The notes: generated by a model from the sequence alone, not told the origin. A stretch of 64,000 bases of DNA from FEN-1139 sp964396375 (GCA_964396375.1 CAYNEY010000015.1:44985-108984), one strand, 5' to 3'; numbered from the stretch's first letter, positions 26,389 to 36,674 are shown. Translations and numbers: made by a program.

Positions 26389-27789
26389 CTATGACGACGC
26401 GAGCGGTAAGCGGCGCCGGCGCTTGGGTGTCGAGCTGCATGAGGCGGCAAGGCCGTCTTGCTCCGCTACTTCACCTTTGAGGTCGTAGTCAGTGACCTCG
26501 GTGATGGTGGCGGTGACGAAGCTTCCGGCAGGGGGCACCGGGCCCGAGAGCACCACCGTTCCGTCGACCTCGGGTGCCTGCCCGGCGTGGCGTCCCACCA
26601 TGACGAGTTCGCTCTCCGTGCTTGGACCTTCGACGAGCACCGGCAGACGGTGTCCGAGCAGCGAGCGGAGATGTGCTCGGGCGATTGGGCGCTGCACGCG
26701 GAGCAGCTTCCGGAGTCGGGCCAGCGCCGTTCGGGTTGGCACCTTCTCGGCTTGCGCGTGGCTCACGGTACCGGGCTCGTCCGAGTAGCGAAATGCTCCG
26801 ACGTGTTCGAAGCGTGCCCAGCGCACGAAATCGAGCAGGTGCTCGAACTCGATCGCGGTCTCGCCGGGGTGACCGACAATGAAGGCGGTTCGCAGCGTGA
26901 GGTTTGGGATCCGGGTGCGCAGCTCGTCGAGGGTGCGACGCATGCGCTGCTCGGTGTGCCCGCGGTGCATCCTCCTCAGTATTTTGTCGTGGCTGTGCTG
27001 AAGTGGCATATCGAGGTACGGCAGAACCTTGGGGTGCTCCGCCAGCAGCTCGACCAATCCAGAAGGGAAGCGTTCTGGATACAGGTAGTGAAGGCGGATC
27101 CACTGGAGTGACGGGATCTCTCCCAGACGCTCGAGCAGCGGTACCAGCTTCGCCCCGTCGTCGCGATCCCGACCGTACGCCAGCGTGTCCTGAGAGATCA
27201 GGCAGATCTCCCGAACTCCGATGTCTGCGAGGTGTTTAGCCTCACGGTAGATGTCCGTCATGGAGCGCGACCGGAGACGGCCTCGCAGCTTTGGAATCAC
27301 GCAAAATGCGCAGGAGCGATCGCAGCCTTCGGAGAGCTTCAGGAAGGCGGTGTTGCCGGGGGTAGTGAGGCGCCGCGGCACCTTGGCGCTCATCAGCCAG
27401 TCGGCAGGGTTGCCCACCGAGAGCCGCTCGGCCTTGTTGGAAAGAACCTCTTTCAGACGGAGCGCGTCGCTCGAACCAAGCAGATAGTCGACCTCGGGGA
27501 GCTCGAGAGAGAGCTCGTTTGGGTATCTTTGGGACAGACATCCCGCGACCACCAGCGTGCGGACTTTGCCCGAGGCTTTGAGGGCGGTCATCTCCAGGAT
27601 GACTCCGATGCTTTCCTTCTTGGCGTCGTCAATGAACCCGCAGGTGTTGACCACGACCACCTGAGCGCGCTCTGGCTCGGCAACGTGCCGATAACCGAGC
27701 TGCTCCGCCACCCCAAGCATCACCTCGGTGTCGACGCGGTTCTTCGCGCAGCCCAAACTAACGAAGTGGATAGTGTGCGGACGGGCCAA
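26389..27789 (-). CDS. rimO: Ribosomal protein uS12 methylthiotransferase RimO
   Basis: A 466-residue radical-SAM enzyme that adds a methylthio group to Asp of ribosomal protein uS12. The N-terminal UPF0004 domain begins IHFVSLGCAKNRVD, with cluster cysteines at about 14, 50 and 84. The radical-SAM site is CDRSCAFC (Cys156, 160, 163), and a TRAM domain follows. The SLGCAKNRVD and VIPKLRGR forms favour RimO over MiaB. The only possible start is TTG 27789, three bases after the carA stop and directly behind an in-frame stop. The C-terminal tail after about 435 is an unusual Ser/Arg-rich extension. Confidence 0.93.
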   Translation of the reverse strand: MARPHTIHFVSLGCAKNRVDTEVMLGVAEQLGYRHVAEPERAQVVVVNTCGFIDDAKKESIGVILEMTALKASGKVRTLVVAGCLSQRYPNELSLELPEVDYLLGSSDALRLKEVLSNKAERLSVGNPADWLMSAKVPRRLTTPGNTAFLKLSEGCDRSCAFCVIPKLRGRLRSRSMTDIYREAKHLADIGVREICLISQDTLAYGRDRDDGAKLVPLLERLGEIPSLQWIRLHYLYPERFPSGLVELLAEHPKVLPYLDMPLQHSHDKILRRMHRGHTEQRMRRTLDELRTRIPNLTLRTAFIVGHPGETAIEFEHLLDFVRWARFEHVGAFRYSDEPGTVSHAQAEKVPTRTALARLRKLLRVQRPIARAHLRSLLGHRLPVLVEGPSTESELVMVGRHAGQAPEVDGTVVLSGPVPPAGSFVTATITEVTDYDLKGEVAEQDGLAASCSSTPKRRRRLPLASS

Positions 27790-27792
27790 GGG

Positions 27793-28938
27793 CTAGCTCG
27801 TCATCGTCTTGCGGAAGCGCTCGAAGAGGTAGAGCGCGTCGTGTGGTCCTGCAGCGGCCTCCGGGTGGTACTGGACGCTGAAAGCGCGGGCGTCTGGGGC
27901 GGAAAGCCCTTCGCTGGTCCCATCATTGAGGTGCAGGTGTGTGCTCGTTGCTCGCTGGCCGAGGCTCTCCACGTCCACCACGAAGCCATGGTTTTGGAGA
28001 GTGATCTCCACCCTCCGGGTGGAAAGATCCATGACTGGCTGATTGAGGCCTCGGTGACCAAACTTGAGTTTGTACGTGCGACCCCCGAGCGCAAGGGCGA
28101 GCAGCTGGTGGCCGAGGCAGATCCCGAAGATGGGCTTCTTGCCGAGGAGTGTGGCGATGGTGTGAGAGGCGTAGGGGAGAGCTGCAGGATCGCCGGGTCC
28201 GTTGGAGAGGAAGATGCCGTCAGGGGAGAGGGAGAGAATATCCTCAGCGCTGGTGGTCGCGGGTACCGCGGTGACCCGTGCTCCCATGTCCACCAGGCAG
28301 CGCAGGATGTTGCGCTTGATCCCGAAGTCGAGCACCACCACGTGCAGATCCGGAGTGCGCCTGGGCTTGGGGGGGTGCGCCTGATCGTTTACCGTGAAGG
28401 AGACATTCCAGTCGTTCCGCGATTCCTCGAAGGTGTAGGGACGCTGGGGGGTTACGCGTTCGACGAGGTCGAGCCCCTCCATCGGAGGAGCACTCCTCGC
28501 GCGTTCCACCAAGACATCCGTCGAATCCGTGCCGATGCAACCGTTCTGGGCGCCGTGATCGCGGAGGTAGCGGGTCAGGCGTCGTGTGTCGACCCCACCG
28601 ATGGCAACGATACCATGGTTGGCGAGGTACTCCGAAAGGCCCATTTTGGCGCGAAAATTGGAGGTGACGTGGCTCGGATCGCGCATGATGAACCCGGACA
28701 CGGTGGGGCCGCTCGTGAGGCTCTCCGTGTCGTCGATGTTGATCCCGGTGTTGCCGATCTGCGGCGCGGTCATGGTCACGATCTGACCGGTGTAGGAGGG
28801 ATCGGTGAGGACCTCTTCGTAGCCGGTCATGCCGGTGGTGAAGACCACCTCGCCGATCGTCGAACCCTCGGCCCCGTACGCGAAACCGTCGAAAACCGTT
28901 CCATCGGCCAGGGCGAGCTGGCAGCGGCGCTCAGTCAT
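27793..28938 (-). CDS. carA: Carbamoyl-phosphate synthase small (glutaminase) subunit
   Basis: A 381-residue subunit that hydrolyses glutamine and feeds ammonia to CarB for pyrimidine and arginine synthesis. The N-terminal CPSase domain has VVFTTGMTGYEEVLTDPSY. The class I amidotransferase domain has LSNGPGDP, the nucleophile in FGICLGHQ and the His/Glu pair in QYHPEA. Its ATG overlaps the pyrC stop as ATGA (28935-28938), and rimO follows after three bases. The large subunit, carB, is not in the window. Confidence 0.96.
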   Translation of the reverse strand: MTERRCQLALADGTVFDGFAYGAEGSTIGEVVFTTGMTGYEEVLTDPSYTGQIVTMTAPQIGNTGINIDDTESLTSGPTVSGFIMRDPSHVTSNFRAKMGLSEYLANHGIVAIGGVDTRRLTRYLRDHGAQNGCIGTDSTDVLVERARSAPPMEGLDLVERVTPQRPYTFEESRNDWNVSFTVNDQAHPPKPRRTPDLHVVVLDFGIKRNILRCLVDMGARVTAVPATTSAEDILSLSPDGIFLSNGPGDPAALPYASHTIATLLGKKPIFGICLGHQLLALALGGRTYKLKFGHRGLNQPVMDLSTRRVEITLQNHGFVVDVESLGQRATSTHLHLNDGTSEGLSAPDARAFSVQYHPEAAAGPHDALYLFERFRKTMTS

Positions 28939-30269
28939 TCCGTTACTCCTCGGTGTTCGAAGACGATGTGGCCACCGGCCAGGGTAAGGAGCACCCGGCC
29001 TCGGACCGTGCGCCCTAGAAATGGGGTATTTTTGCTCTTCCCGGCCAGCTCCGCCACCGAGAGTTCGGTTTCGACCTCAGGGTCGACGAGCACGAGCTCG
29101 GCGCAGGCACCCACCGCCAAGCTTGGAGGCGTGATGCCGATCAGTCGTGCGGGTCGCGTCGAGAGCGCATCAAGTAGGCGTGACAGGCGGAGCTGCCCTG
29201 AGTGCACCAGGCCGAGCAAGAGCGGGAACGCGAACTCGAGCCCGACGATGCCGCTCGCCGCCTCCGAAAACTCACAGTCTTTCTCCATGGCCGCGTGCGG
29301 CGCATGGTCGGTGGCGATCGCGTCGATGATGCCTTCATCGAGAGCCCGGATGAGAGTCTGTACGTCCTCGGCCTCGCGGAGCGGAGGGTTCACCTTGCAG
29401 TAGGTTTGATAGCCAAGGCAGTCGGCGTCGGTGAGCAGAAGGTGGTGTGGTGTGACCTCCGCGGTCACCTTGGCGCCGCGGTCCTTGGCAGCCGCGACCA
29501 GCGAAACGGCGCCTTGCGTCGAGACGTGGGCGACATGATAAGTGGCGTCCACATACTCGGCGAGGATGATGTCACGGGCTACGATCACGTCTTCTGCGAC
29601 TCGGGGCCGACCTCGGAGGCCGAGGCGAGAAGCGACCGCGCCTTCATGCATCACGCCGTCACCTACCAATTCGGCGTCCTCGGCGTGTTGGATCACCGGC
29701 AGATCGAAGTTCTTGGCGTACTCGAGGGCACGCCGCATCACAGCGCTCGACTGCAGGCACACGCCGTCGTCGCTGACCGCGACGACGCCTGCCTCGCGCA
29801 GCTCGCCCATTTCCGTCAACTTCTGCCCCGCCTGCCCGACGGTGATGGCCCCGATGGGGTGAAGGCGCGGCCCTCTCTGGGCGGCGGCGCGGCTCAGCAT
29901 CATCTCGGTGACGGCGCGGTTGTCGTTCACCGGACGCGTGTTGGGCATGGCGCAAACATGGGCATAGCCACCACGGGCGGCGGCGCGGAGCCCTGAGGTG
30001 ATATCTTCCTTGTACTCGTGACCCGGCTCCCGGAAGTGGGCGTGGAGATCCACGAAAGCGGGCAACAGCCAGCGACCTTTTCCCTCGATGATGCGGGCGC
30101 GTTCGGCGCGAGCGGGCTCGTCACCCGCCGAAGGTCCGAGCCGCGTGATGGCTCCGTCCTCCACGACCACGTCCACAATCGCATCAAGCCCACGAGCCGG
30201 ATCCAGGGCACGAACCCCACGAAACACAACCAAACATGCGTCTGAGCTCACGGGTGCGCTGCATAGCAC
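28935..30269 (-). CDS. pyrC: Dihydroorotase
   Basis: A 444-residue zinc amidohydrolase that closes carbamoyl-aspartate to dihydroorotate. The metal-binding HAHFREPG, the segment AMPNTRPVNDN and the late DHAPH motif are all present, as in class I dihydroorotases. GTG 30269 gives the full frame; GTG 30251 (MSSDACLVV) is an alternative, and neither has a strong ribosome site. It leads the operon pyrC-carA-rimO, where all junctions overlap or lie within three bases. It is divergent from the giant TPR gene across about 97 bases. Confidence 0.93.
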   Translation of the reverse strand: MLCSAPVSSDACLVVFRGVRALDPARGLDAIVDVVVEDGAITRLGPSAGDEPARAERARIIEGKGRWLLPAFVDLHAHFREPGHEYKEDITSGLRAAARGGYAHVCAMPNTRPVNDNRAVTEMMLSRAAAQRGPRLHPIGAITVGQAGQKLTEMGELREAGVVAVSDDGVCLQSSAVMRRALEYAKNFDLPVIQHAEDAELVGDGVMHEGAVASRLGLRGRPRVAEDVIVARDIILAEYVDATYHVAHVSTQGAVSLVAAAKDRGAKVTAEVTPHHLLLTDADCLGYQTYCKVNPPLREAEDVQTLIRALDEGIIDAIATDHAPHAAMEKDCEFSEAASGIVGLEFAFPLLLGLVHSGQLRLSRLLDALSTRPARLIGITPPSLAVGACAELVLVDPEVETELSVAELAGKSKNTPFLGRTVRGRVLLTLAGGHIVFEHRGVTE

Positions 30270-30366
30270 GTCGTGGGCAGGATGCAGTTTTTGACCCTCG
30301 GCCGAATGCTCTCATTGGAGGCTTTCCCGCGGTGCCGACGATTGATACCGTAGCGGTCGATCCCAC

Positions 30367-33300
30367 ATGGCAGACGACAAGAACCGCCACGGACACCCCG
30401 CTCCTCCTCGCCGCGCCCCTGGTGGACCCAGCGTGCCTCCCCCGGTGCCACGCCGTTCGGCCACGCCGCCGCCACCCTCGGTGCGCGGTAGCACACCGCC
30501 ACCGCCACCCACGCGCAGTGTGCCGGCTCCGCCACGCCGAAGCCACAAGGAGCCACCGGTGCCCCCGCGGCCGACCCGTTCGGTGGGCCCAGAGCTCAAG
30601 GAAGCCGAGAAGGTCGAGTTCATCACTACGCCACCCATCGACGAGGGGCCGGGGCTCGAAGTAACGATTGAGGAGGGTGGCGATCCTCAGGCGACGATCG
30701 TCTCGGCTGTGGCCGCGGACGAAGGGCTCCGGGCTTCCCAGGTGGTGGCAGAGCCCATCGAGAAAGCCTCGTCACTTGAATCCCATGAGGCTGTAGGGCG
30801 ACCCTCCCGAGCGGAGAAACCGGAGCCCGAGGTCACGGCGCGGCCCCCCGAGGTCACGGCGCGGCCCCCCGAGGTCACGGCGCGGCCCCCCGAGGTCACG
30901 GCAAAGATCCCGGAGCCTGTCATCGTTTCGGAAACGAGTGCCCGACGCCCACCTCGTCCTGTGGAGGCATCGTCTGAGGGTCGGGCGGGCTTGCCCCATC
31001 CGCCCCAGCGACCCGAGCCTGCTCCGGTGGACAGAAGCCAGCTGCGGATCCCGGTGCCGGAGGTTCCGAGCGCCCGTCTTGCGCACCTCGAGGGTCGTGA
31101 GGAGCGTGCCCAGGCGGTGATTCATGCCTGCAATACTGCTCTGGCACGCCTCGATCCGAAGACGAAGCCCGAACTTCTCGGGCGCCTTCACTACGAGATG
31201 GGGCTCAAATATGAGCACCCACTCGGAAACCTGGTGCGTGCGGCGGAGTCCTTCCAGCAGGCGCTCGCGGTGCGGCCGGAGCATGCGCCGAGCCTGCGCG
31301 GGGGACGCCGGGTAGCGTTCCGTCAGAACAACGCAGCGCAGGCGCTGCCGCTCTTCGATGCGGAGTTTCGTGTTACCGCCGACGCTCAGATCCGCGCCGA
31401 ACTCCTGGTCGAGAAGGCGGAGTGTCTGGAGAGCCTGGGGCGAGACGCTGACGTCGAGAAGGTGCTCGCCCAGGCCGGAGATCTCAGGCCGGCAGACGTG
31501 CTCATTCAGTCTGAACTCGTGCTCTGGGAGCGCAAGCACAAGAACCTGCTCGCCGCCGACAAATCCCTAGGCTGCCTCGCCGATGCGATCGCCGACGATC
31601 CGCGGCATCGCGCCGTGTTGCTGGCGGCGCGCGGCCGGATCGCGGAGGTGGCCCGCCGCGACCCGAAGCTTGCCATCGAATACTACCGCGCCGCACTTGC
31701 CCTCGATCAACGCGCGGCTGGGGTGATCACCGCCCTCGAGCGCCTCACCTACTCGGAGGGGCGCTTCAACGAACTCACGGAGATCCTCGCACTGCACGCA
31801 AACCAGGTGGTGCGCCCCGAGCTGCGAGCCATCATCTATCAGGAGCTGGCGCGGATTGGCCTGGATCGGCTGCACCGTGTCGACGAAGGGATTGTCGCGC
31901 TGGAGCGCGCCGCCGCTGATCAGCCTGAAGATACCTCGATTCTGACCGATCTTGCGCTCGCCTACGAGAAGGCGCACCGCGCGGAGGACCAGGCCCGGGT
32001 GTTGGAAAGGCTGCTCACCCTCTCGACCGAACCACGCGCACGTGCGGGTGTCGCGTATCGGATCGGGCAGCTGTACGATCTCGAATTGTCCGATCCCACG
32101 CGCGCTGCTGCGTTCTATCTGGAGGAGCTGCGTCGCGATCCGTCCCACGCGCAGACCCTGGCCGCGCTCGCCGCCCTGTATGAGAAGCACGGGGAATGGG
32201 CGGCGTGGGTGGACATGATGACGCGCGACGCGGAGTCTTGCCAGGAGGGACTCCGTCGCGCGGCAGCCTTCAGTCGGATTGCCTCGGTGGTCGAGGTCAG
32301 GCTCAAGAACCCGAAAGCGGCCATCCTGCTGCATGAACGCGCGTTGGCCGCGTTCCCCGATTACCGACCGTCTTTTCTGGCATTGGAGCGTCTGCTCTCG
32401 GTGCTGGGGCGATACGCCGATCTGGTCACCCTGTACGAGCAGGCGGTGGAGGGCGAGCGCGACAACGAGGCGAAGGCGGCGCTCCTGTTCAAGATTGGGC
32501 GTCTTGCCGAGGATGCCCTGGGCGATCCGCGAGCGGCTGTCCAGGCCTACGATCGCGTGCACGGGCTGTACAATCCACAGATCGAGGCGCTGCATGCGGT
32601 GCAGCGTGCCGCCGAACGCGGGGGCCTGACTCCAAAGCTCGTGCAAGCGCTAGAGCAGGAGGCGCAGGCGACCCGAGATGCGGTGCGACGTGTCGCGTTG
32701 ATGCACCGCGCCGCCGAAGTGCTGGCCGAGAGCGGCGACACCGATGGCGCGGTAGCACGTTGGCGAAAGGTGCTCGAGCTCGATCAGAAGTTCGAGCCAG
32801 CGCTGCTGGGGCTTTCGCGGTTGCTTGCTCAGAGTGGTCGCTGGGAGGAGTGGCTGGGTGTAGAGAAGCGACGGTTGGCCGCACTCGGTGCGATCGGAAC
32901 CGCCCGGGCGGATGTGCTCTATGGAATGGCTGTCGCGCAAGAGGAGAAGCTGGGGCGCCGAGCAGACGCGATCGCGACCTTGCGCGAGGTGTTGACGGCC
33001 AATCCCGAGCACCTCTTGGCGCAGAGCGCGCTCTCTCGCCTTTTGTTCTTGGAGGAGCGGTTCTCGGAGTTGGTCGAGGTCCTGGAGCGCTCGGCAGGGT
33101 CCGGGGTCGATCCTTCTGTCGTTGCGCGCCGACTGACTCGTGCCGGCGAACTGCTCGAGCACCGCCTCAACAAGCCTGAAGCGGCGCTTGCTGCTTACGA
33201 AAAGGCACTGGCAGCCCAGCCCGCCTCGCGGCTGGCGGCTGATGGACGAGTGCGGTTGCTTGCGCACAGCCAGAAGAGCGCAGCACTGGCCGACGCTCTG

Positions 33301-36039
33301 GCGCAGAACGCCGAGCGCGATGCCGCGCTGCCGGAGGGCTTGGTCGCTCTGTTCGCCGAGGCCGAGGTGCGTCGCGATGAGTTGGGGCAGACTGACCGTG
33401 CACTTCAGCTCTTCGAGAAGCTGGTGGCGCGGGAACCGACGCACCTTGCCGGTTTGGTGGCCTTGGAGGAGCTGGCCTTCGCGACCGGAGCAACGGAGCT
33501 CCAGGTTCGGACCCTCTCTGCCTTGGTGGGAGTGCTACGTGATCCGGCGGCGCGGGTCGCGGCCCTGTTCCGGCTGGGGCGGGTACTCGGACGTGCCGGG
33601 CAGGCCGAACAGGAGCTTTCCGTGTTGGGGAAGCTGCTCGAGATCGATCCTGCGCATCGCCTGACCTTGCAGCGTCTGGAGCGGCTAGCCCTGGCACAGT
33701 CGAAGCCGCCGTTGCTCGCGCAGATTGACGCCAGGCTTCTGCCCCTGCTCGCCGAGCCGCGGTTGGCTGCCATCCATCAGACCCGATTGGCCGAGGCGTT
33801 GGAAGATGCCGGTGACCCGGCGGCTCTGGTTGGGTATGCGGCTTCGGTGCGCCTGGATCCGGAGGACGTGGCGGCGGTTCGCGGCATGGGTCGCTTGGCT
33901 TTCGCTGCGGAGGCGGTCGCCGAGCTCGAAGCTGCCGCCGATGCAGAACTCCCCACCACCGCCGATCTCGAGGTGTTCGCGACGCTGTTGCTGCGCGGAA
34001 CCGAGCTCCTCGAGCGTGCTGGAAACCTCCCTGAAGCTTTCCGGCTCCTGAAGAAGGCCCTCTCGGTGCACCCCGACCACCTTGGTTGTGCCGAGCGGCT
34101 GATCGCGCTCCGGATGACCCACGGAGAGGTGGGTCTTCTGGTGCAGGAGCTGGGGCAGGTGGCCACTGCGGCTCGTTCACCCGAGCGGGCAGCGGATCTG
34201 TTTTCCCGAGCGGCGCGGCTTCTGTCGGACGTCGAACACGATTTGCCCGGAGCCATCGCGATGCTCACGCGGGTCACCAATGCGCTGCCGAAGAATGCCA
34301 CCGTCTGGTTCGAACTCGGTGAACTCCTGGTGCGGGATGGCCAGAGCGCGGCGGCAGTCGAGCGTTTCCGCAAGGTTCTCGAGTTGGAGGCCCCACGTGA
34401 CCGCGCCCTGTTGGCGCGCCTGGCCCTCGGCCGTCTGTTGGTGGAGCTGGGCGAGCACAAGCAGGCGCTGCCCCATCTCGAAGCGGTGCTTGCCCAGCGC
34501 CCACATGAACTCGAGGCGCTCCGTGCGTTGCTCGCCGTTCGACTCGCGCAAAACGAGATCGACGCTGCTGCCGAGCTGGCCGCCAGCATGGTCGAAGGGG
34601 CGCAGACCGCACCGGAGCGTTCGGAGGCATTGCTCGGACTGGCCCGGGTGGAACGGCGGCGAGGACAAATGGCTGCGGCGGAGCGTGCCTACGAGCAGGC
34701 CGTCGCCCTCGGAGGTGTGGAGGGTGGGGCCGCGCGGGAACTCGTGGAGCTGCTGCGCGCCCACGGGCAGGCTGAACCGGCCCAGATCTGGAGCGGCTAC
34801 GCGGGTGCGTTGCAGAAATTTGTCGACGCTCAGGCAGCGCCACCCTCCGCTCTCGGGCGGGCCGCCGCTGAATTGGCACGGGTGCTCGATCAAGAGCTCC
34901 AGCAAGCGGCGCTCGCCATTCCCCTCCTCGAGCGAGCGCTCGGAGTCAACCCAGAGGAGCCGGAGCTTCTGAGGGCGCTCGGCGCTGCGCGCCAGCGCGC
35001 GGGACAGTGGGGGCCTTCCATCGACGCTTTCCGTCGCTTGCTGGCGCGGGACGCCGGCTGTGCCGAAGCCTACCGTGGTATCGCGCTCGCCCTCGAGCGC
35101 CTCGATCGCAGAAAGGATGCGGTGGTGGCCTGGGCACCGCTCGTGTTGCTCGGTGACACCACCGATCTCGAAGTAACCAGCGTCGCCGGACGCTTGCCGA
35201 GGACGGGTCCCATCCCGCCGAAGAGCCTCGATCACGAGGTGTTCTCCTGGTTTGGGGGCCCCCCAGCCACCGACGCGATGGGTGCGCTCTTGGCTGCCAT
35301 GTCCGACGGCCTCTCCCGAGTGCAAGACACCGAACTCGATCGGTACGGACTCTCGGCGCGGGATCGGCTTGGGAGTCGCTCCAGCCACCCGCTGCGCGTG
35401 CTCTCCGATCGACTCGCGGAGGCGTTGGATGCCCAGGACTTCGATCTGTTCGTGACCAACCAGGGCACCGCCCGTGTGGTGATGGAGTGCGGTGATCCGC
35501 CTGCCATCATCGTGCCGGCGACGCTCCTCACCCTGCCCGAGCCAGTCCAAATGTTCGCGCTGGCCCGCGTCATTACTCCCTTTGCTCTGAAGTGGGGAGG
35601 GGTGGAGATGCTCGATCTCCGCTCCCTCCAGCTCTGGGTGCGGGCGGCCTTCCGGATCGGCGATCCCAGCTACGGCGCGGATGGCCCGGAAGACGAGGTC
35701 ATCACCGTGCTCGCGGGGCGCCTCACCCGAGCCCTGTCCTCCTTCTTTGGTTGGGGCGGCAAGGGCAAGGTCGAGGCGGCTGCGCAGCAGTGTCTGGCGA
35801 TGGGTCGGCTCGACGTTGCGGACTTTCGAGCGCGTGTGCGGGTGGCCTCCGCCAGGATGGCAGCGGTGCTCGCCGACGATCTCTTGCCGGTGGTGCGTTA
35901 CCTCCAGCAAACCGATGCCGATCCGAGCCTTGCGGCACCGGCGGCCGCAGCGGCGGTAAGCTCGTTGGTGGAGGAGATGCTCCGCGGGTGGGTGAGTGAA
36001 GGTGCCTATGCGCTCCGACGCCGCCTCAGCATCGGTTGA
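30367..36039 (+). CDS. Giant TPR-repeat protein
   Basis: A 1890-residue protein. Residues 1-75 are Pro/Arg-rich, and four PEVTARP-type repeats lie at about 154-180. From about 240 to 1590 it is nearly all tetratricopeptide-like helices, many with a clear A-x-x-x-x-x-x-L-x-x-x-P rhythm (for example SFQQALAVRPEHAPSLRG and AYEKALAAQPASRLAADG). The last 280 residues form a separate domain (begins near VFSWFGGPPATDAMGALL) that was not recognised. There is no signal peptide or membrane span, so it is probably a cytoplasmic scaffold. Long TPR proteins of this kind are typical of myxobacteria. Confidence 0.85.
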   Translation: MADDKNRHGHPAPPRRAPGGPSVPPPVPRRSATPPPPSVRGSTPPPPPTRSVPAPPRRSHKEPPVPPRPTRSVGPELKEAEKVEFITTPPIDEGPGLEVTIEEGGDPQATIVSAVAADEGLRASQVVAEPIEKASSLESHEAVGRPSRAEKPEPEVTARPPEVTARPPEVTARPPEVTAKIPEPVIVSETSARRPPRPVEASSEGRAGLPHPPQRPEPAPVDRSQLRIPVPEVPSARLAHLEGREERAQAVIHACNTALARLDPKTKPELLGRLHYEMGLKYEHPLGNLVRAAESFQQALAVRPEHAPSLRGGRRVAFRQNNAAQALPLFDAEFRVTADAQIRAELLVEKAECLESLGRDADVEKVLAQAGDLRPADVLIQSELVLWERKHKNLLAADKSLGCLADAIADDPRHRAVLLAARGRIAEVARRDPKLAIEYYRAALALDQRAAGVITALERLTYSEGRFNELTEILALHANQVVRPELRAIIYQELARIGLDRLHRVDEGIVALERAAADQPEDTSILTDLALAYEKAHRAEDQARVLERLLTLSTEPRARAGVAYRIGQLYDLELSDPTRAAAFYLEELRRDPSHAQTLAALAALYEKHGEWAAWVDMMTRDAESCQEGLRRAAAFSRIASVVEVRLKNPKAAILLHERALAAFPDYRPSFLALERLLSVLGRYADLVTLYEQAVEGERDNEAKAALLFKIGRLAEDALGDPRAAVQAYDRVHGLYNPQIEALHAVQRAAERGGLTPKLVQALEQEAQATRDAVRRVALMHRAAEVLAESGDTDGAVARWRKVLELDQKFEPALLGLSRLLAQSGRWEEWLGVEKRRLAALGAIGTARADVLYGMAVAQEEKLGRRADAIATLREVLTANPEHLLAQSALSRLLFLEERFSELVEVLERSAGSGVDPSVVARRLTRAGELLEHRLNKPEAALAAYEKALAAQPASRLAADGRVRLLAHSQKSAALADALAQNAERDAALPEGLVALFAEAEVRRDELGQTDRALQLFEKLVAREPTHLAGLVALEELAFATGATELQVRTLSALVGVLRDPAARVAALFRLGRVLGRAGQAEQELSVLGKLLEIDPAHRLTLQRLERLALAQSKPPLLAQIDARLLPLLAEPRLAAIHQTRLAEALEDAGDPAALVGYAASVRLDPEDVAAVRGMGRLAFAAEAVAELEAAADAELPTTADLEVFATLLLRGTELLERAGNLPEAFRLLKKALSVHPDHLGCAERLIALRMTHGEVGLLVQELGQVATAARSPERAADLFSRAARLLSDVEHDLPGAIAMLTRVTNALPKNATVWFELGELLVRDGQSAAAVERFRKVLELEAPRDRALLARLALGRLLVELGEHKQALPHLEAVLAQRPHELEALRALLAVRLAQNEIDAAAELAASMVEGAQTAPERSEALLGLARVERRRGQMAAAERAYEQAVALGGVEGGAARELVELLRAHGQAEPAQIWSGYAGALQKFVDAQAAPPSALGRAAAELARVLDQELQQAALAIPLLERALGVNPEEPELLRALGAARQRAGQWGPSIDAFRRLLARDAGCAEAYRGIALALERLDRRKDAVVAWAPLVLLGDTTDLEVTSVAGRLPRTGPIPPKSLDHEVFSWFGGPPATDAMGALLAAMSDGLSRVQDTELDRYGLSARDRLGSRSSHPLRVLSDRLAEALDAQDFDLFVTNQGTARVVMECGDPPAIIVPATLLTLPEPVQMFALARVITPFALKWGGVEMLDLRSLQLWVRAAFRIGDPSYGADGPEDEVITVLAGRLTRALSSFFGWGGKGKVEAAAQQCLAMGRLDVADFRARVRVASARMAAVLADDLLPVVRYLQQTDADPSLAAPAAAAAVSSLVEEMLRGWVSEGAYALRRRLSIG
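30826..30906 (+). repeat. 21-bp coding tandem repeat, about four copies
   Basis: CCCGAGGTCACGGCGCGGCC repeats in frame nearly without change and encodes PEVTARP. The last copy diverges to PEVTAKIPEP. The near identity of the copies suggests recent expansion. Confidence 0.9.
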
Positions 36040-36104
36040 TCCTGGAGATTTCCAATCACGGCTGGTAGTTCGCTCCAAACTCGGATAACGTCCCAAGAGA
36101 TCCC

Positions 36105-36674
36105 ATGACAGCAGGCGCACCTCCCCAAGGCCCCCAGAATCCAGGCTATCCTCCCGGCGGTTACGGCACACCTCCGCCAGGTGGTGGCTACGGCGCAGCC
36201 CCCGGTGGCGGTTACGGTGCCCCTCCAGGTGGAGCGGGTGGCGGTTACGGGGCTCCTCCCGGTGGAGGTGGCTATGGGGCTCCTCCCGGTGGAGGTGGCT
36301 ACGGCGCGCCTCCCGGTGGAGCGGGTGGTGGCTATGGGGCTCCTCCCGGTGGTGGCTACGGCGCGCCTCCCGGTGGTGGCTATGGTCAACCCGGGCCGAT
36401 GGGGCAGGGTCCGATGGTCAATCCGGATGCTCCCTATGGCATCGATCCGGCAACCGGCCTTCCGTTTTCCGACAAACAGAAGCTGGTCGCGGGTCTGCTG
36501 CAGATCTTCCTCGGCACCTTCGGCGTGGGCCGCTTCTACACGGGCCACATCGGTCTCGGCGTAGCCCAGCTGCTCGTCGGGTGGGTCACCTGCGGGATCT
36601 GGCCGCTGATCGATGGTGTGATGATGCTCACCGGCAAAGTGACGGACGCCCAGGGTCGGCCCCTCCGCGATTGA
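36105..36674 (+). CDS. TM2-domain membrane protein with a Gly/Tyr/Pro-rich N-terminus
   Basis: A 189-residue protein. Residues 1-110 are repeats of GGYGAPPG-type sequence. A short acidic stretch leads to the TM2 domain (about 120-180: QKLVAGLLQIFLGTFGVGRF, YTGHIGLGVAQLL, WPLIDGVMMLTG), two membrane helices linked by a short turn. TM2 proteins are found widely but their function is not settled. The repeat-rich part resembles low-complexity interaction regions. It follows the TPR gene after 65 bases and may be in the same transcript. Confidence 0.85.
   Translation: MTAGAPPQGPQNPGYPPGGYGTPPPGGGYGAAPGGGYGAPPGGAGGGYGAPPGGGGYGAPPGGGGYGAPPGGAGGGYGAPPGGGYGAPPGGGYGQPGPMGQGPMVNPDAPYGIDPATGLPFSDKQKLVAGLLQIFLGTFGVGRFYTGHIGLGVAQLLVGWVTCGIWPLIDGVMMLTGKVTDAQGRPLRD

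Noticed and set aside
27232..29403. A 723-residue plus-strand frame opposite rimO, carA and pyrC
   Set aside because: It crosses three genes with certain functions on the other strand and shows no protein-like motifs.
34177..36171. A 664-residue minus-strand frame opposite the end of the giant TPR gene
   Set aside because: Shadow frame without domains. The plus-strand frame is continuous and TPR-like.
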